Source: Pseudorhodobacter antarcticus (GTDB taxonomy: Bacteria; Pseudomonadota; Alphaproteobacteria; Rhodobacterales; Rhodobacteraceae). Taken from it: a DNA stretch of 64,000 bases. Below, piece after piece: positions 1-9,889 of the stretch; position 1 is the stretch's first letter, and every line of letters begins with the position of its first letter. The notes beneath the pieces were generated by a model that was given only the letters and a program-made list of their open reading frames with translations, searched no databases and had not been told where the DNA came from. Location: positions 193,120 through 257,119 of the forward strand of contig CAMAQR010000001.1 in assembly GCA_945860375.1 (NCBI GenBank), given 5' to 3'. The position numbers were made by a program, and so were the translations under genes.

Positions 1-41
1 GCGGTTCACAGCAGGGGGGTTGGTAAACCCACCTCGCGCCG

Positions 42-1649
42 CTATTGCAAAACTTTCCCCTCGGGCCAACTGATGGCGTGATCCAGCGTCACCTCTTTCA
101 CCGCGCCCGCAGCCAGATCAAATTCCCAAGCCAGAATGCCGCGCTGACCTTCAACGTCCACTTCGGTCGGGGCCGGATCGGCGGACCAGGTGATTTCCAG
201 ATCCTCCTGCTCGGAATAAGGCACAAGGTCCAGCAGGCGCACGGGCCAAACCTCATCCGTCAGGTTTTCCAGTTTCAGCACGGCTTGTTCTTCGATCAGG
301 CTGGAGGAGGTCAGAATCCCGCGATCCCCTTCCGCGCGCAGCGGCATATTGCGGGTCAGACGCAGGCCGTCAATCGCCCCAAAGGCCACTTCGGCCTTGT
401 CCCCCGGCGCGATGGTTTCCAGATAGGTGCTGCCGACCAGCGTGCCTTCGCGCATCAGATAGGCTTGGCCGGGCAACAGGATTTCGCCGCTGTCATTGGT
501 AAAGCTGGCCATGACAAAGGCGGTGCGATCCAGGCGTGGCACGGCGCGGGCGTCGATTTTCGGGGTCAGTCTGATTTCATCCAAGGCAAGGCGCAGGTTT
601 TCCACGCCGGTCGCAACATCGACGGGGCTGGGATAGTGATAGACCACCACATCGCCTTCGATGCCAGCTTGCGCGGCCTCGACCGCCATTGGGGCGGCCA
701 TGGTCAGGGCGGCGTCAGCCATTGCCTCGCCTGATTTCGCCATCTCTTGCGGGTCTTCGATGCGGCGCAGGTCTGGCCAGAGCCCCGACGGTGCGGCTTG
801 CGCCGAGGGCTGCGCGGTCGACAGGGTCAGGTTGACGCCGGCCCAATCCTCGCCCGAGTATTGCGACACCAGCGCGCCGCGTCCGATGGTCAGCGATGGG
901 TCTTTGCGGGTCAGCATCAGGTCATAGACTGGCTGCCAACTGGCATCCGGGATGAAATGCGTGATGGTCAGGTGAGACTCCGGTGCCGCCACATCAACGG
1001 CGATGGTCAGGCCGGTGTAATCGGCATCGCGCTGCGACAGCGCAGCCTCGGCATTTTGCGCGTCGGTCAGGGCGGTTTGGGCCTTGTCCCGCAGCTTTTG
1101 CGCAGTGGGCAGATCGGCGGCGGCGGCAAGGGCAGTCTGGCGGGCGGTCAGCACTTCGGTGCCGATCATCGCAGCGAGCGCCTTGACGCCATCGACCGTT
1201 ACAGCTTCGCCTTCCGGCTTGACGCCGCGTAGAAAACCGGCGGTGGCGTCGGCGGCCTCTATCCGGGCGTTGAGCGCATCGATGGTGGCTTGGGCGGTTT
1301 GCACGGCGATTTCCGCGAATTCAACGGCGGCTTTGGCGGCCAGCAGGTTGGGGTCGGCCGCGTCCTCACGCGGTGGCAAACGGTCGCTGCGCAGGGCAAA
1401 CGCGCCCAGTTTGGCGTCGGGGGATGACAGGCGGATCAGGTCGGGCATCGTGCCCGCAGGCAGGTCGGTGATCAACAGATCATGCGGACCCGGCGGAGCG
1501 GTGAAAGTGACAGCACGGGTCACTTGTGCGCCTTGGGGATAGACCGTCACCTCCGTAATCTGGCTGGTGGCGATGATCTGGTCGGCCAGGGCTGGGCCCG
1601 ATAAAAATGGGCTGGGCAAAAACAAGGCCAAAAGGGCTAGGGTGCGCAT
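42..1649 (-). CDS. DUF4139 (MuiA-like) secreted protein
   Basis: Protein of 535 residues beginning with a clear signal peptide (hydrophobic core LALLALFLPSPFL, cleavage near PALAD), so it is probably periplasmic or surface-exposed. The N-terminal half is Ala-rich and coiled-coil-like, with an early segment (TEVTVYPQGAQVTR) typical of the DUF4140 entry domain. The C-terminal half matches the beta-rich DUF4139 domain of the mucoidy-inhibitor MuiA family, whose biochemical role is unknown. The reading frame stays open upstream, but I chose the ATG preceded by GGAGGAATTTC, which also places the signal peptide at the true N terminus. It is transcribed divergently from the aminotransferase across a gap of about 120 bp. 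The family call is from recognised sequence character; the function is not inferred further. Confidence 0.8.
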   Translation of the reverse strand: MRTLALLALFLPSPFLSGPALADQIIATSQITEVTVYPQGAQVTRAVTFTAPPGPHDLLITDLPAGTMPDLIRLSSPDAKLGAFALRSDRLPPREDAADPNLLAAKAAVEFAEIAVQTAQATIDALNARIEAADATAGFLRGVKPEGEAVTVDGVKALAAMIGTEVLTARQTALAAAADLPTAQKLRDKAQTALTDAQNAEAALSQRDADYTGLTIAVDVAAPESHLTITHFIPDASWQPVYDLMLTRKDPSLTIGRGALVSQYSGEDWAGVNLTLSTAQPSAQAAPSGLWPDLRRIEDPQEMAKSGEAMADAALTMAAPMAVEAAQAGIEGDVVVYHYPSPVDVATGVENLRLALDEIRLTPKIDARAVPRLDRTAFVMASFTNDSGEILLPGQAYLMREGTLVGSTYLETIAPGDKAEVAFGAIDGLRLTRNMPLRAEGDRGILTSSSLIEEQAVLKLENLTDEVWPVRLLDLVPYSEQEDLEITWSADPAPTEVDVEGQRGILAWEFDLAAGAVKEVTLDHAISWPEGKVLQ

Positions 1650-1767
1650 GAAATTCCTCCGTTTATCGGCGCAGGATGGCTCTGAGATGGGCGGCACGCA
1701 AGCCCAGTCTCCGCTTGTCGGCCATTCGCCGCACTGCCATGCTTGGTCCAAAGTGAAGGGACGCTGC

Positions 1768-3102
1768 ATGTCGACTGAGGACGGTCTGAAATCCACCGCT
1801 GCACTGCCCAAGGTCGTGCGGGCCAAGGGCAGTTATCTGTGGGACGCGACGGGCAAGCAGTACATTGACGGGTCTGGTGGGCCTGCGGTTTATTGCCTTG
1901 GCCATGGCAACGTCGAGGTCAACGCGGCGGTGATGGCGCAGATGGATCAGATCGCCCATGGCTACCGCTATAATTTCACCACCGATGCTTTGGAGGCATT
2001 GACGGATATCATCCGCGCCAAGGCGGGCGGCACGTTGCAAGAGATGGTTTATGTCACAGGCGGGTCCGAGGCGGTGGAAAGCTGTCTGAAAATCGCGTTG
2101 CAGTATCAGACCGCCATCGGCCAGAAATCGCGACGGCGGTTCATCTCACGCGAACGCAGTTGGCATGGCAATACGCTGGGCGCGCTGGGGGTTTCGGGGT
2201 TTTCGGAACGCACGATTGCCTATGAGGGCGCGTTCATTCCGTCCATCAAGCTGTCGCCTGCCAATGCCTATCGACCCATCGAGGGGGCCACGGCGGAAAC
2301 GGTGGGGGCGGCTTGCGCGGCGGAGTTGGAGGCTGCGATTTTGCTGGCGGGGCCGGAAACTGTGGCGGCGTTCATCTTTGAACCCGTGGTGGGGGCGGCG
2401 GGCGGCTGTGTGCCTGCGCCCGACGGTTATGCGCATCTGGTGCGGCAGATTTGCACGAAATATGGCGTCTTGATGATTGCGGATGAGGTGATGTGCGGCG
2501 CGGGTCGCACCGGGCCTTGGCGGGCGCTGGAACGCGACGGGGTGGAACCCGACATCATGTCGATCGCCAAAGGCTTGGCGGGGGGCTACCTGCCTTTGGG
2601 TGCGGCGGTTTGCACCACGGCGGTGTGGCAGGCAATCCGCGCGGCGGATGGGGCCTTTGGCACCGGGCACACCTTTACCGGGCACACGGCGGCCTGCGCG
2701 GCGGGGGTTGCGGTGCAGACTATCATTGCGCGTGAGGGGTTGTTGGCGCGGGTGACGGCGAATGAGGCACGCATCAAGGGCTGGCTGGCCGAGGCTTTGG
2801 CGGGCGTTGATGCGGTGGGCGATGTTCGCGGGCGCGGGCATTTCATCTGCGCGGAACTGGTGGCGGACCGGGCCACGAAGGCGCCGTTTGACCCCGAGTT
2901 GAAGCTGTTTATGAACATCCGCGCGCAGGCGATGGAGAACGGGCTGATCTGCTATCCGGTCGGCGGCAATGTCGATGGGGTGCGCGGCGATATTGTGATT
3001 CTGGCACCACCTTACAACGCCACCGACGCCGAACTGCATGAAATCGTGGATAAAACGGCACTGTCGATCCGGCAGGTTCTGGCGGCGCACAGTCTGGGTT
3101 AA
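1768..3102 (+). CDS. class III PLP-dependent aminotransferase
   Basis: Protein of 444 residues of the fold-type I class III aminotransferase family (the omega-amino acid:pyruvate and ornithine aminotransferase group). Landmarks are VTGGSEAVESC in the PLP phosphate-binding region, IADEVMCGAGRTG holding the Asp that contacts the pyridine nitrogen, and SIAKGLAGGY with the Schiff-base Lys at residue 268. The start is the ATG after AAGTGAAGGGACGCTGC; upstream in-frame codons antisense to the DUF4139 signal peptide were discarded. It would transfer an amino group from an omega- or beta-amino acid or amine to a keto acid in the cytoplasm. The amino donor cannot be deduced from sequence, and no catabolic partners are adjacent, so only the class is assigned. 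Confidence 0.88.
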   Translation: MSTEDGLKSTAALPKVVRAKGSYLWDATGKQYIDGSGGPAVYCLGHGNVEVNAAVMAQMDQIAHGYRYNFTTDALEALTDIIRAKAGGTLQEMVYVTGGSEAVESCLKIALQYQTAIGQKSRRRFISRERSWHGNTLGALGVSGFSERTIAYEGAFIPSIKLSPANAYRPIEGATAETVGAACAAELEAAILLAGPETVAAFIFEPVVGAAGGCVPAPDGYAHLVRQICTKYGVLMIADEVMCGAGRTGPWRALERDGVEPDIMSIAKGLAGGYLPLGAAVCTTAVWQAIRAADGAFGTGHTFTGHTAACAAGVAVQTIIAREGLLARVTANEARIKGWLAEALAGVDAVGDVRGRGHFICAELVADRATKAPFDPELKLFMNIRAQAMENGLICYPVGGNVDGVRGDIVILAPPYNATDAELHEIVDKTALSIRQVLAAHSLG

Positions 3103-3168
3103 GTCACGAGGGCTTGATCCTTGCGCCGTCCATTTCAGGTTATGCTGACCACAAAGAGGAGTGACCCG

Positions 3169-3627
3169 ATGCCCCATATTCTGTCTTACGTTTTGATCGG
3201 CCTGATTGGCTTGCTGTCCGTGGCGCTTGACCCTGCGCTGGCGGCAGGCACAGAGGACACGGCGATCGAGGCGGAACTCGCACCCGATTACACGGCCGCC
3301 AAGGCGCTGATCGAGGCGCAGGATTACGCCGGCGCGCTGCCCCTGCTGGACGCGTTGACCGTGGCCGAGCCGGACAACGCCGACGCGTGGAACCTGCACG
3401 GATTTGCCAATCGCAAGCTGGGCAACATGGAGGTGGCGGCGAAATCCTATGACACCGCGCTGACGCTGAACCCGGCGCATCTGGGCGCGCTGGAATATCA
3501 GGGCGAGATGTTCATTGAGACGGGCAAGATGGAGGCCGCGATCACCAATCTGGCCAAGCTGAAGGGCCTGTGCGGCGCGTGTGAGCAGGCCGAGGATCTG
3601 GCCGCAGCCATCGGTGCCGCAAGCTAG
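3169..3627 (+). CDS. small exported TPR protein
   Basis: Protein of 152 residues with an N-terminal signal peptide (hydrophobic run after MPHILSYVLIG, likely cleavage near ALAAG). It then has two to three tetratricopeptide-like helical hairpins, shown by the spacing in NADAWNLHGFANRKLGNME and the following copy ending in LGALEYQGEMF. Two cysteines near the C terminus (CGAC) could form a disulfide or bind a metal. The ATG was chosen because it follows AGAGGAG at good spacing and exposes the signal peptide. It lies about 65 bp downstream of the aminotransferase and may share its transcript. TPR proteins of this size usually act as periplasmic protein-protein scaffolds; a specific partner is not evident. 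Confidence 0.8.
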   Translation: MPHILSYVLIGLIGLLSVALDPALAAGTEDTAIEAELAPDYTAAKALIEAQDYAGALPLLDALTVAEPDNADAWNLHGFANRKLGNMEVAAKSYDTALTLNPAHLGALEYQGEMFIETGKMEAAITNLAKLKGLCGACEQAEDLAAAIGAAS

Positions 3628-3639
3628 GCCGCAAACGCG

Positions 3640-3666
3640 AAACCCCGCCACGATGGGCGGGGTTTT
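3640..3666. terminator. bidirectional intrinsic terminator
   Basis: Inverted repeat ACCCCGCC / GGCGGGGT around a six-base loop, with a T run on the plus-strand side and an A run on the other. It sits between the convergent TPR-protein and asd genes and can stop transcription from both sides. Confidence 0.8.
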
Positions 3667-3685
3667 ATCGGCCTGAACGGCGGTT

Positions 3686-4708
3686 TCAGCCCTTTTTCAG
3701 CACTCGGTTGCCGAGCAATTCGGCAATCTGAACCGCGTTCAGGGCCGCCCCCTTGCGCAGATTGTCGGACACGCACCACAGGTTGATGCCGTTGTCGATC
3801 GTGCTGTCTTGGCGGATGCGCGATATATAGGTGGCGTAATCGCCCACACAGTCGATCGGGGTGATGTAGCCACCGGGTTCACGCTTGTCGATCACCAGAA
3901 TGCCGGGGGCTTCGCGCAGGATGTCGCGGGCCTCGTGTTCATCCAGAAACTCTTCAAATTCGATGTTGATCGATTCCGAATGGCCGACGAACACCGGAAC
4001 CCGCACGCAGGTGGCGGTCACTTTGATGTTCTTGTCGAGGATCTTCTTGGTTTCCGCGACCATCTTCCATTCTTCCTTGGTCGAGCCATCGTCGAGGAAG
4101 ACGTCGATGTGCGGGATCACGTTGAAGGCAATCTGCTTGGGGAACTTTTTCGGCGCGACTTCTTGCCCCGGGACATACATGCCCTTGGTTTGATCCCATA
4201 GCTCGTCAATGCCCTCTTTGCCAGCACCCGAAACCGACTGATAGGTCGACACCACAACGCGCTTGATGCGTGCGCGGTCGTGCAAGGGCTTCAGCGCCAC
4301 CACCATCTGCGCGGTGGAACAGTTCGGGTTGGCGATGATGTTCTTGTTTTTATACTGGAAAATCGCTTCAGGGTTGACTTCGGGCACGATCAGCGGCACC
4401 GCCGGATCATAGCGATAAAGCGACGAATTGTCGATCACGATGCAGCCCGCAGCGGCGGCCTTGGGGGCGTAGATCTTGGTGGCATCCGACCCGATGGCGA
4501 ACAAGGCGATGTCCCAGCCGGTGAAATCGAAAGTGTCCAGATCCTTGGTCTTGACGGTTTTATCGCCAAAGCTGATTTCAGTGCCAAGCGATTTACGCGA
4601 TGCCAGCGCGGCAATCTCGTCCACCGGGAACTCGCGTTCAGCGAGGATGTTCAGCATTTCGCGGCCCACGTTACCCGTGGCACCCGCGACGACGACCTTA
4701 TAGCCCAT
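3686..4708 (-). CDS. asd: aspartate-semialdehyde dehydrogenase
   Basis: Protein of 340 residues that reduces aspartyl phosphate to aspartate semialdehyde with NADPH, the branch-point step toward lysine/diaminopimelate, threonine and methionine. The N-terminal Rossmann motif VVAGATGNVG binds NADPH. ANPNCSTAQ carries the catalytic Cys130, and the following conserved stretch includes QSVSGAG. Length is normal for the family. The start is ATG after AGGAGAACCCCG rather than the upstream in-frame ATG, which would add eleven residues before the Rossmann strand. It is alone on its transcript, convergent with the TPR gene and downstream of the MFS pair on the same strand. Confidence 0.96.
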   Translation of the reverse strand: MGYKVVVAGATGNVGREMLNILAEREFPVDEIAALASRKSLGTEISFGDKTVKTKDLDTFDFTGWDIALFAIGSDATKIYAPKAAAAGCIVIDNSSLYRYDPAVPLIVPEVNPEAIFQYKNKNIIANPNCSTAQMVVALKPLHDRARIKRVVVSTYQSVSGAGKEGIDELWDQTKGMYVPGQEVAPKKFPKQIAFNVIPHIDVFLDDGSTKEEWKMVAETKKILDKNIKVTATCVRVPVFVGHSESINIEFEEFLDEHEARDILREAPGILVIDKREPGGYITPIDCVGDYATYISRIRQDSTIDNGINLWCVSDNLRKGAALNAVQIAELLGNRVLKKG

Positions 4709-4796
4709 CGGGGTTCTCCTAAATCCGTCTTTGACCGTCAAAGACGTGGCCTGTTAGCGCATGGTGCGGCGGGGGGAAAGCGGAAAACGGGCGCGG

Positions 4797-5987
4797 TCAG
4801 TCGGTACGGTCTTGCGAGAACAGATATGCCACCATTCCGATGGTGATCAGGGCGGCGTAGAAGCCAAAAAGTGCCACATAAGGCGCGGCGGCGGGGGCCG
4901 AATGGATCACATCGGCAGGGGGCGTCAGGGCGGTGTGCAGCCTGCCCATGACGAATTGCATCAGGCCAGCCGCGCCGATTCCGAACAGATTCAGCAAGGT
5001 GACGCCGCGCCCAACCAGATGTGCGGGCAGAAACGCGCGGCCATGCGCCATGACCATCGGGAAAGACGCGCCGAAAAAGCCGACACCCGCCAGCAGGGCG
5101 ACGGGCAGAAAACCGGGGGCAGAGGCATTGAAGTAGAGCCCGATCAGGCAGGCCAGCATCAAGCCGTTGCCGCCCATGATCAGCCATTTGCGGGTGCCCA
5201 GCAGCCGGTCCAGCGGACCATAGGCGAAGTTGCCCGCCACCATGGCAAAACCCATGATCAGGGTCACTTGGCCAATGCGGGCGGCATCGGCGCCGAACAC
5301 ATCGGCAAAATATGGCCCCGCCCACAGCCCGCGCAGCCCGGCAGGTGGCGCATAGCAAGCGGCCATCAGGATCAGAATCGGCCAAAGTGCCGGCATTTTC
5401 AACAGGTCCAGCAGTGACCCACCGGCGGTGCTGGCCACCCGTGCCGGATCGCGCACCAGCGTCAGAATCGCACCGGCCACGGCCAAAGTGACCGCCGCCA
5501 GCACCCAAAGCGCACCACGCCAGCCGATCAACTCGACCGCCATCGACAAAGGCAAAGACGCTGCGATATTGCCGAGCGAGCCAATGCCGATGGTGATGCC
5601 CGCCAAAGTGCCGAAGACCGCGGGCGCGTAGGTGCGCGCGAAGATGAAGTAGGACGCCATCAGCACCGATGAACAGCCGATGCCGATCAGCACCATCGCA
5701 AGGCTGACTGCGCCCGGCCCAGTTGCCATGGCAAACACCGCCGCGCCCAGTGCTGCCACCGCCAGCAGAGCCGCCGTGGTGACGCGCGGCCCGATCTTGT
5801 CCAGCGCCCAGCCGACGGGCAGTTGCATCACCGCGAAGGCGAGAAACCACAGGCCCGAGGCGGTGGCAAGGCTTTCGGCGCTGGCCCCGATTTCAGTGGT
5901 CAGAACCGGGGTCAGCACCGCCAGAAAGGCGCGGTAGAACTGGCTGAGGACATAGGCCAGAACAAGGCTGGCGATACCGATGCGCAT
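4797..5987 (-). CDS. MFS transporter
   Basis: Protein of 396 residues with about twelve predicted membrane helices. The MFS signature between helices 2 and 3 is visible as GWALDKIGPR, and the N terminus (YVLSQFYRAFLAVLTPVL) is typical of the nitrate/cyanate-type and general antiporter MFS branches. Start chosen at the ATG after GAAGGACCAGCCT. It begins only 11 bp after the stop of the upstream MFS gene, so the two are probably cotranscribed. Substrate cannot be predicted. No regulator or catabolic gene is adjacent on this strand; asd follows downstream. Confidence 0.85.
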   Translation of the reverse strand: MRIGIASLVLAYVLSQFYRAFLAVLTPVLTTEIGASAESLATASGLWFLAFAVMQLPVGWALDKIGPRVTTAALLAVAALGAAVFAMATGPGAVSLAMVLIGIGCSSVLMASYFIFARTYAPAVFGTLAGITIGIGSLGNIAASLPLSMAVELIGWRGALWVLAAVTLAVAGAILTLVRDPARVASTAGGSLLDLLKMPALWPILILMAACYAPPAGLRGLWAGPYFADVFGADAARIGQVTLIMGFAMVAGNFAYGPLDRLLGTRKWLIMGGNGLMLACLIGLYFNASAPGFLPVALLAGVGFFGASFPMVMAHGRAFLPAHLVGRGVTLLNLFGIGAAGLMQFVMGRLHTALTPPADVIHSAPAAAPYVALFGFYAALITIGMVAYLFSQDRTD

Positions 5988-5998
5988 AGGCTGGTCCT

Positions 5999-7231
5999 TC
6001 AGGCGGCTTGCGCCATAAGCGGTTTTTCCCGGATGGGCAGATGGACAAGGGCCGAAAACGCGCCAACGCCGACGCCGATCCACCAGACCAAAGTGTAGTC
6101 TCCGGTGATGTCATACATCATGCCGCCCAACCAGACGCCAAGGAAGCTGCCGATCTGGTGGCTGAGGAACACAAAGCCGTAAAGCGTGCCCATGTAGCGC
6201 AGCCCGTAGATATGCGCGACCAAACCGGATGTCAGCGGCACGGTCGCCAGCCACAACACGCCCATGACAAGGCTGAACAACAGCACGCTTGCGGGCGTCA
6301 TCGGTGTCAGGATGAAGGCGGCCGACACCACGGTTCGGGCAAGGTAAACCCCGGCCAGCAGGTACTTTTTGGTGTAACGCTTGCCCAACCAACCCGCCAG
6401 AATACTGCCGCCGATATTGGCCAGCCCGATCACCGAAATCGCAATCGCCCCCAGCGCCGAGGTGGTGGTGATGCCAAGCCCCGCCAACATGCTGGCAGGG
6501 TCGATGGTGGAACAAACCTCGGTGATGAAGGCAGGGAAATGGGCGGTGAGAAATCCCAACTGATAGCCGCAAGAGAAAAAGCCAAGGAAGATCATGATGT
6601 AGGATGGATCCTTGAAGGCGCGGATCAGAACGGTACCCAGCGACTCCTCCAATTCGGCCTTGCTGGCGACGGTGGGGCTGCGCAAGAACGGCAGCGCGAA
6701 CAGGGTGGCCAGAATGACGACGGCGAAGATCACGAACACGGTTTGCCACGGGAAATAGTTCAGCAGCGCTTGGGCTGTGGGCGCGCCAAATACCTGCCCG
6801 GCGGACCCGGCAGCGGTGGCGATGCCCAGCGCGACAGAGCGGTTTTCGGGGCTGGCAGCACGGCCGACGATGGCCAGAATGACGCCGAACCCGGTGCCAG
6901 CGATGCCGAAACCGACGAGGATCTCCAGCAATTGGTGCTGCCCCGGCGTCACCGCATAGCTGGAAAGCACCAGCCCCGCCGCATAAAGGATCGCCCCGGT
7001 GATGATGGCGCGGCGGTCGCCAAAGCGTTCCGCCAGCGCGCCAAAGATCGGCTGTCCAATGCCCCAGGCAAGGTTTTGGATGGCGATGGCCATGGAAAAA
7101 TCGGCCCGCATCCAGCCGAATTCGGCGGCAATCGGGATCTGGAACACGCCAAAGCTGGCCCTGATGGCGAAGTTGAACATCAGGATGACGCAACCTGCGA
7201 TCAACACCGGGGTGAACAAGGCTTTGGTCAT
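5999..7231 (-). CDS. MFS transporter, oxalate/formate-antiporter-like
   Basis: Protein of 410 residues with twelve membrane helices. The opening MFNFAIRASFGVFQIPIAAE, followed by a Trp-Gly-rich helix 2 and the loop FGALAERFGDRR, resembles monocarboxylate/oxalate-formate antiporter-type MFS proteins. The ATG follows CAGGAGAGAACC. It is the first gene of a two-gene MFS unit (11 bp spacing) and is divergent from the GH13 glucosidase, sharing a 144 bp intergenic region that must hold both promoters. Finding two paralogous permeases in tandem is unusual; they may form alternative importers or an importer/exporter pair. Substrate is not assigned. Confidence 0.83.
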   Translation of the reverse strand: MTKALFTPVLIAGCVILMFNFAIRASFGVFQIPIAAEFGWMRADFSMAIAIQNLAWGIGQPIFGALAERFGDRRAIITGAILYAAGLVLSSYAVTPGQHQLLEILVGFGIAGTGFGVILAIVGRAASPENRSVALGIATAAGSAGQVFGAPTAQALLNYFPWQTVFVIFAVVILATLFALPFLRSPTVASKAELEESLGTVLIRAFKDPSYIMIFLGFFSCGYQLGFLTAHFPAFITEVCSTIDPASMLAGLGITTTSALGAIAISVIGLANIGGSILAGWLGKRYTKKYLLAGVYLARTVVSAAFILTPMTPASVLLFSLVMGVLWLATVPLTSGLVAHIYGLRYMGTLYGFVFLSHQIGSFLGVWLGGMMYDITGDYTLVWWIGVGVGAFSALVHLPIREKPLMAQAA

Positions 7232-7375
7232 GGTTCTCTCCTGCTGGCGCCACGAGTATCGGATGCGCCCGCGGGGTCAACGGCAGAATTGTACGCCACA
7301 CAAGCCGCCTTGGCCTCTGTGCAAGGTTTCCAAAGCGGTTTAGGATAGCGCAAACATCCAAGGGCGGGGCAGCAG

Positions 7376-8986
7376 ATGGCAGAATGGTGGCGCGGGTCGG
7401 TGACATATCAGGTCTATCCGCGGTCGTTTCAGGACGACAACGGCGATGGAATCGGTGATCTGCAAGGCATAACCCGCAGGCTGGACCATATTGCCGCTTT
7501 GGGGGTGGATGCGGTCTGGCTGTCACCGATCTTCACCTCGCCCATGCTGGATATGGGCTATGATGTGTCGGATTACACCGACGTCGACCCAACCTTTGGC
7601 ACGCTGGCCGATTTCGACGCGCTGGTCGCACGCGCCCATGCCTTGGGCATGAAGGTGATCATTGATCAGGTGCTGAACCATTCGTCGGACAAGCATGCGT
7701 TTTTTGCCGAAAGCCGCGCCAGCCGGACCAATTCCAAAGCGGATTGGTATGTGTGGGTGGACCCCAAGCATGACGGGTCGCCGCCCAACAACTGGATTTC
7801 GGTGTTTGGCGGCTCGGCCTGGCAATGGGATGCACGGCGCAAGCAATACTATTTGCACAACTTTCTGCCGCAGCAGCCAGACTTCAATTATCACAATCCT
7901 GACGTGATCGACTACATGGAAAGCGTGCTGCGCTTCTGGCTGGACCGAGGCGTCGATGGGTTCCGGTTTGACACCGTGAACTACTTTTTCCACGATCCTT
8001 TGCTGCGCGACGACCCGGCCGATTACCGGGTCAAGTCCGAGCCCGAGGGCAATCCCTATGCCATGCAGTATCATATCTTTTCGAAAAACCAGCCCGTCAA
8101 TCTGGGTTGGATGGAGCGTATTCGGGCGGTGCTGGACAGCTATGATGACCGCGCTTCGGTGGGCGAAATGGGTGAGGCGCATCACGCCATCTGCATGATG
8201 GGCGACTACACGGCGCCGGGGCGGCTGCATCAGTGCTATTCGTTCGAACTGATGGGCTATGAGTATTCGGCGGCGTTCTTTCGCGGCAAGATTGCGGAAT
8301 TCTTCACCGGCGCGCCAGATGGCTGGCCGATGTGGGCGTTTTCCAACCATGATGTGGTGCGGCATGTGACCCGTTGGGCCAAGCACGGGGCATCACAAGA
8401 CGCCTTGGCGCGGCAGGCAGGGGCGTTGCTGCTGTCGTTTCAGGGCTCAATTTGCCTGTGGCAAGGTGAAGAATTGGGGCAGACAGATACCGAGCTGACG
8501 TTCGAAGAACTGACCGATCCGCAGGGCATCACCTTTTGGCCCGAACCGATTGGCCGCGACAACACCCGCACGCCGATGGTTTGGGACGGATCGGCCAACG
8601 GTGGCTTTACGGGCGGCAATGTGACGCCATGGTTGCCGGTCAAAGCACCGCAACTGGCGCGCAACGTGGCGGCGCAAGTGGGGATGGCGGGCTCGGTGCT
8701 GGAAACCTACCGCACCATGATGGCGTTCCGGCGTGGGTCGGCGGCGTTGATGCAGGGGGCGACGCGGTTCTTTGATCTGCCAGAGCCGATTTTGGCCTTT
8801 ACCCGGGGGGATGGCCTGCTGTGCCTGTTCAACCTGTCGCCGGATGCAGTTTCGCTGGTGGTCGCCGGGGTAAGCGGGCTGGTCGGGCCGTCACAGTCGG
8901 CTGCGCTTGCAAGTGGGGCTTTGGCTTTGGGTGGCAATGGCTATGCCTTCCTGACAGTGACCGGGGCTGTCACGGTGCGGGCCTGA
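7376..8986 (+). CDS. GH13 alpha-glucosidase (oligo-1,6-glucosidase type)
   Basis: Protein of 536 residues, full length for the GH13 alpha-glucosidase/oligo-1,6-glucosidase subgroup. The N-terminal YQVYPRSFQDDNGDGIGD is diagnostic. The catalytic set is intact: nucleophile Asp199 in GFRFDT, acid/base Glu264 in SVGEMGE, transition-state stabiliser Asp326 in FSNHDVVR. The DNGDGIGDL loop binds the structural calcium in this subgroup. No signal peptide, so it hydrolyses imported maltose, sucrose or isomalto-oligosaccharides in the cytoplasm. The family is commonly encoded with an alpha-glucoside ABC importer (aglEFGK), which is absent here; the divergent MFS pair might supply substrate, but that is inference. 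Confidence 0.92.
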   Translation: MAEWWRGSVTYQVYPRSFQDDNGDGIGDLQGITRRLDHIAALGVDAVWLSPIFTSPMLDMGYDVSDYTDVDPTFGTLADFDALVARAHALGMKVIIDQVLNHSSDKHAFFAESRASRTNSKADWYVWVDPKHDGSPPNNWISVFGGSAWQWDARRKQYYLHNFLPQQPDFNYHNPDVIDYMESVLRFWLDRGVDGFRFDTVNYFFHDPLLRDDPADYRVKSEPEGNPYAMQYHIFSKNQPVNLGWMERIRAVLDSYDDRASVGEMGEAHHAICMMGDYTAPGRLHQCYSFELMGYEYSAAFFRGKIAEFFTGAPDGWPMWAFSNHDVVRHVTRWAKHGASQDALARQAGALLLSFQGSICLWQGEELGQTDTELTFEELTDPQGITFWPEPIGRDNTRTPMVWDGSANGGFTGGNVTPWLPVKAPQLARNVAAQVGMAGSVLETYRTMMAFRRGSAALMQGATRFFDLPEPILAFTRGDGLLCLFNLSPDAVSLVVAGVSGLVGPSQSAALASGALALGGNGYAFLTVTGAVTVRA

Positions 8987-9037
8987 CGCAAGCCCCGAAA
9001 AACGGCTGCCAGGGCGCCACCAACACAGGTTGGCAGT

Positions 9038-9889
9038 TTACAATATGACCATGTGTTCACGTTGCCCTGTGGCGACTTCTTCGATCGCGAATACCTTTCC
9101 GGCATTCGGGTAGGCGGCGCGTGCGGCGGCATCCATGTCCTGCAGGGCCGTGGTGCAATAAAGGGTGCCCAGACCCGCACCGCCAAAGGCCGGGCACGAA
9201 CTGTGCGGCGCATCGACAGGCACAGCGCGGATAAAGCCGCCGTCGGGCGCATAGGCTGCGACGCGCCCTGCACCCCACTGCGCCAGCCAGATCACGCCGG
9301 TTGCATCGACGACCGCGCCATCCGGGTTCAGGCCATCTGCGGTCAGATCCAGAAAGGTTTCGGGCTGCTCTTTGGGCCAACCCTCGGCATCCAAGGCAAC
9401 CCGCATGACCCGACCCAGTGCTGTGTCCGAGAAATACGCGAAGGTACCTTCTGGCGGAAAGCAGATCGCATTGCTGATGGTTATGCCCTTGAAAAGACGT
9501 CGGACCTCGCCGCGGTAATAGCGGTAAATCGACCCCGCCCCCGGCTGCGCCTGCTTGCCCATGGTGCCAAACCAGAACCCGCCCGAAGGATCAGCGCGGC
9601 CATCATTGGACCTTGTGTTTGGCTGATCCGCCTCAACCGCCGCGACGGCGGTCTGCGCGCCGGTTTCCACGTTAAGCCGGATCAGGCCAGTTTCGGTCGC
9701 GACCAAAAGCTCGGTCGCGTTGATCCACCCGGCGGCAGAGGCGCGGCGATCAAAGGTCCATTCCTGCGGACCAAGGGCATCCTGTGACAGCAACTTGTTG
9801 TTCAGGATGTCAAACCAGAACAGTTGGTCACGAAGGGGGTGCCACAACGGCCCCTCTCCCAAGTCGCAGATGCGGTGATCGTGGATCAT
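9038..9889 (-). CDS. SMP-30/gluconolactonase-family sugar lactonase
   Basis: Protein of 283 residues, a six-bladed propeller of the SMP-30/LRE family. It opens with LGEGPLWHP, where the Glu is a metal ligand, and contains [16 protein letters not shown] with the conserved Asn-Asp metal/substrate residues and [10 protein letters not shown] with a further metal Asp. It should open a sugar-1,4- or 1,5-lactone. It is the last gene of a three-gene operon, and its ATG overlaps the stop of the upstream aldolase by four bases. With dgoK and dgoA beside it, D-galactonolactone is the most likely substrate, an inference from context. Confidence 0.87.
   Translation of the reverse strand: MIHDHRICDLGEGPLWHPLRDQLFWFDILNNKLLSQDALGPQEWTFDRRASAAGWINATELLVATETGLIRLNVETGAQTAVAAVEADQPNTRSNDGRADPSGGFWFGTMGKQAQPGAGSIYRYYRGEVRRLFKGITISNAICFPPEGTFAYFSDTALGRVMRVALDAEGWPKEQPETFLDLTADGLNPDGAVVDATGVIWLAQWGAGRVAAYAPDGGFIRAVPVDAPHSSCPAFGGAGLGTLYCTTALQDMDAAARAAYPNAGKVFAIEEVATGQREHMVIL

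Noticed and set aside
2146..3651. 501-codon minus-strand frame across the aminotransferase and TPR gene
   Set aside because: Antisense of two well-supported genes; no motif.
6008..7348. Long plus-strand open frame (446 codons) opposite the MFS gene
   Set aside because: His/Gln/Arg/Gly-rich translation typical of the antisense of GC-rich membrane-protein genes; no family, no ribosome binding site.
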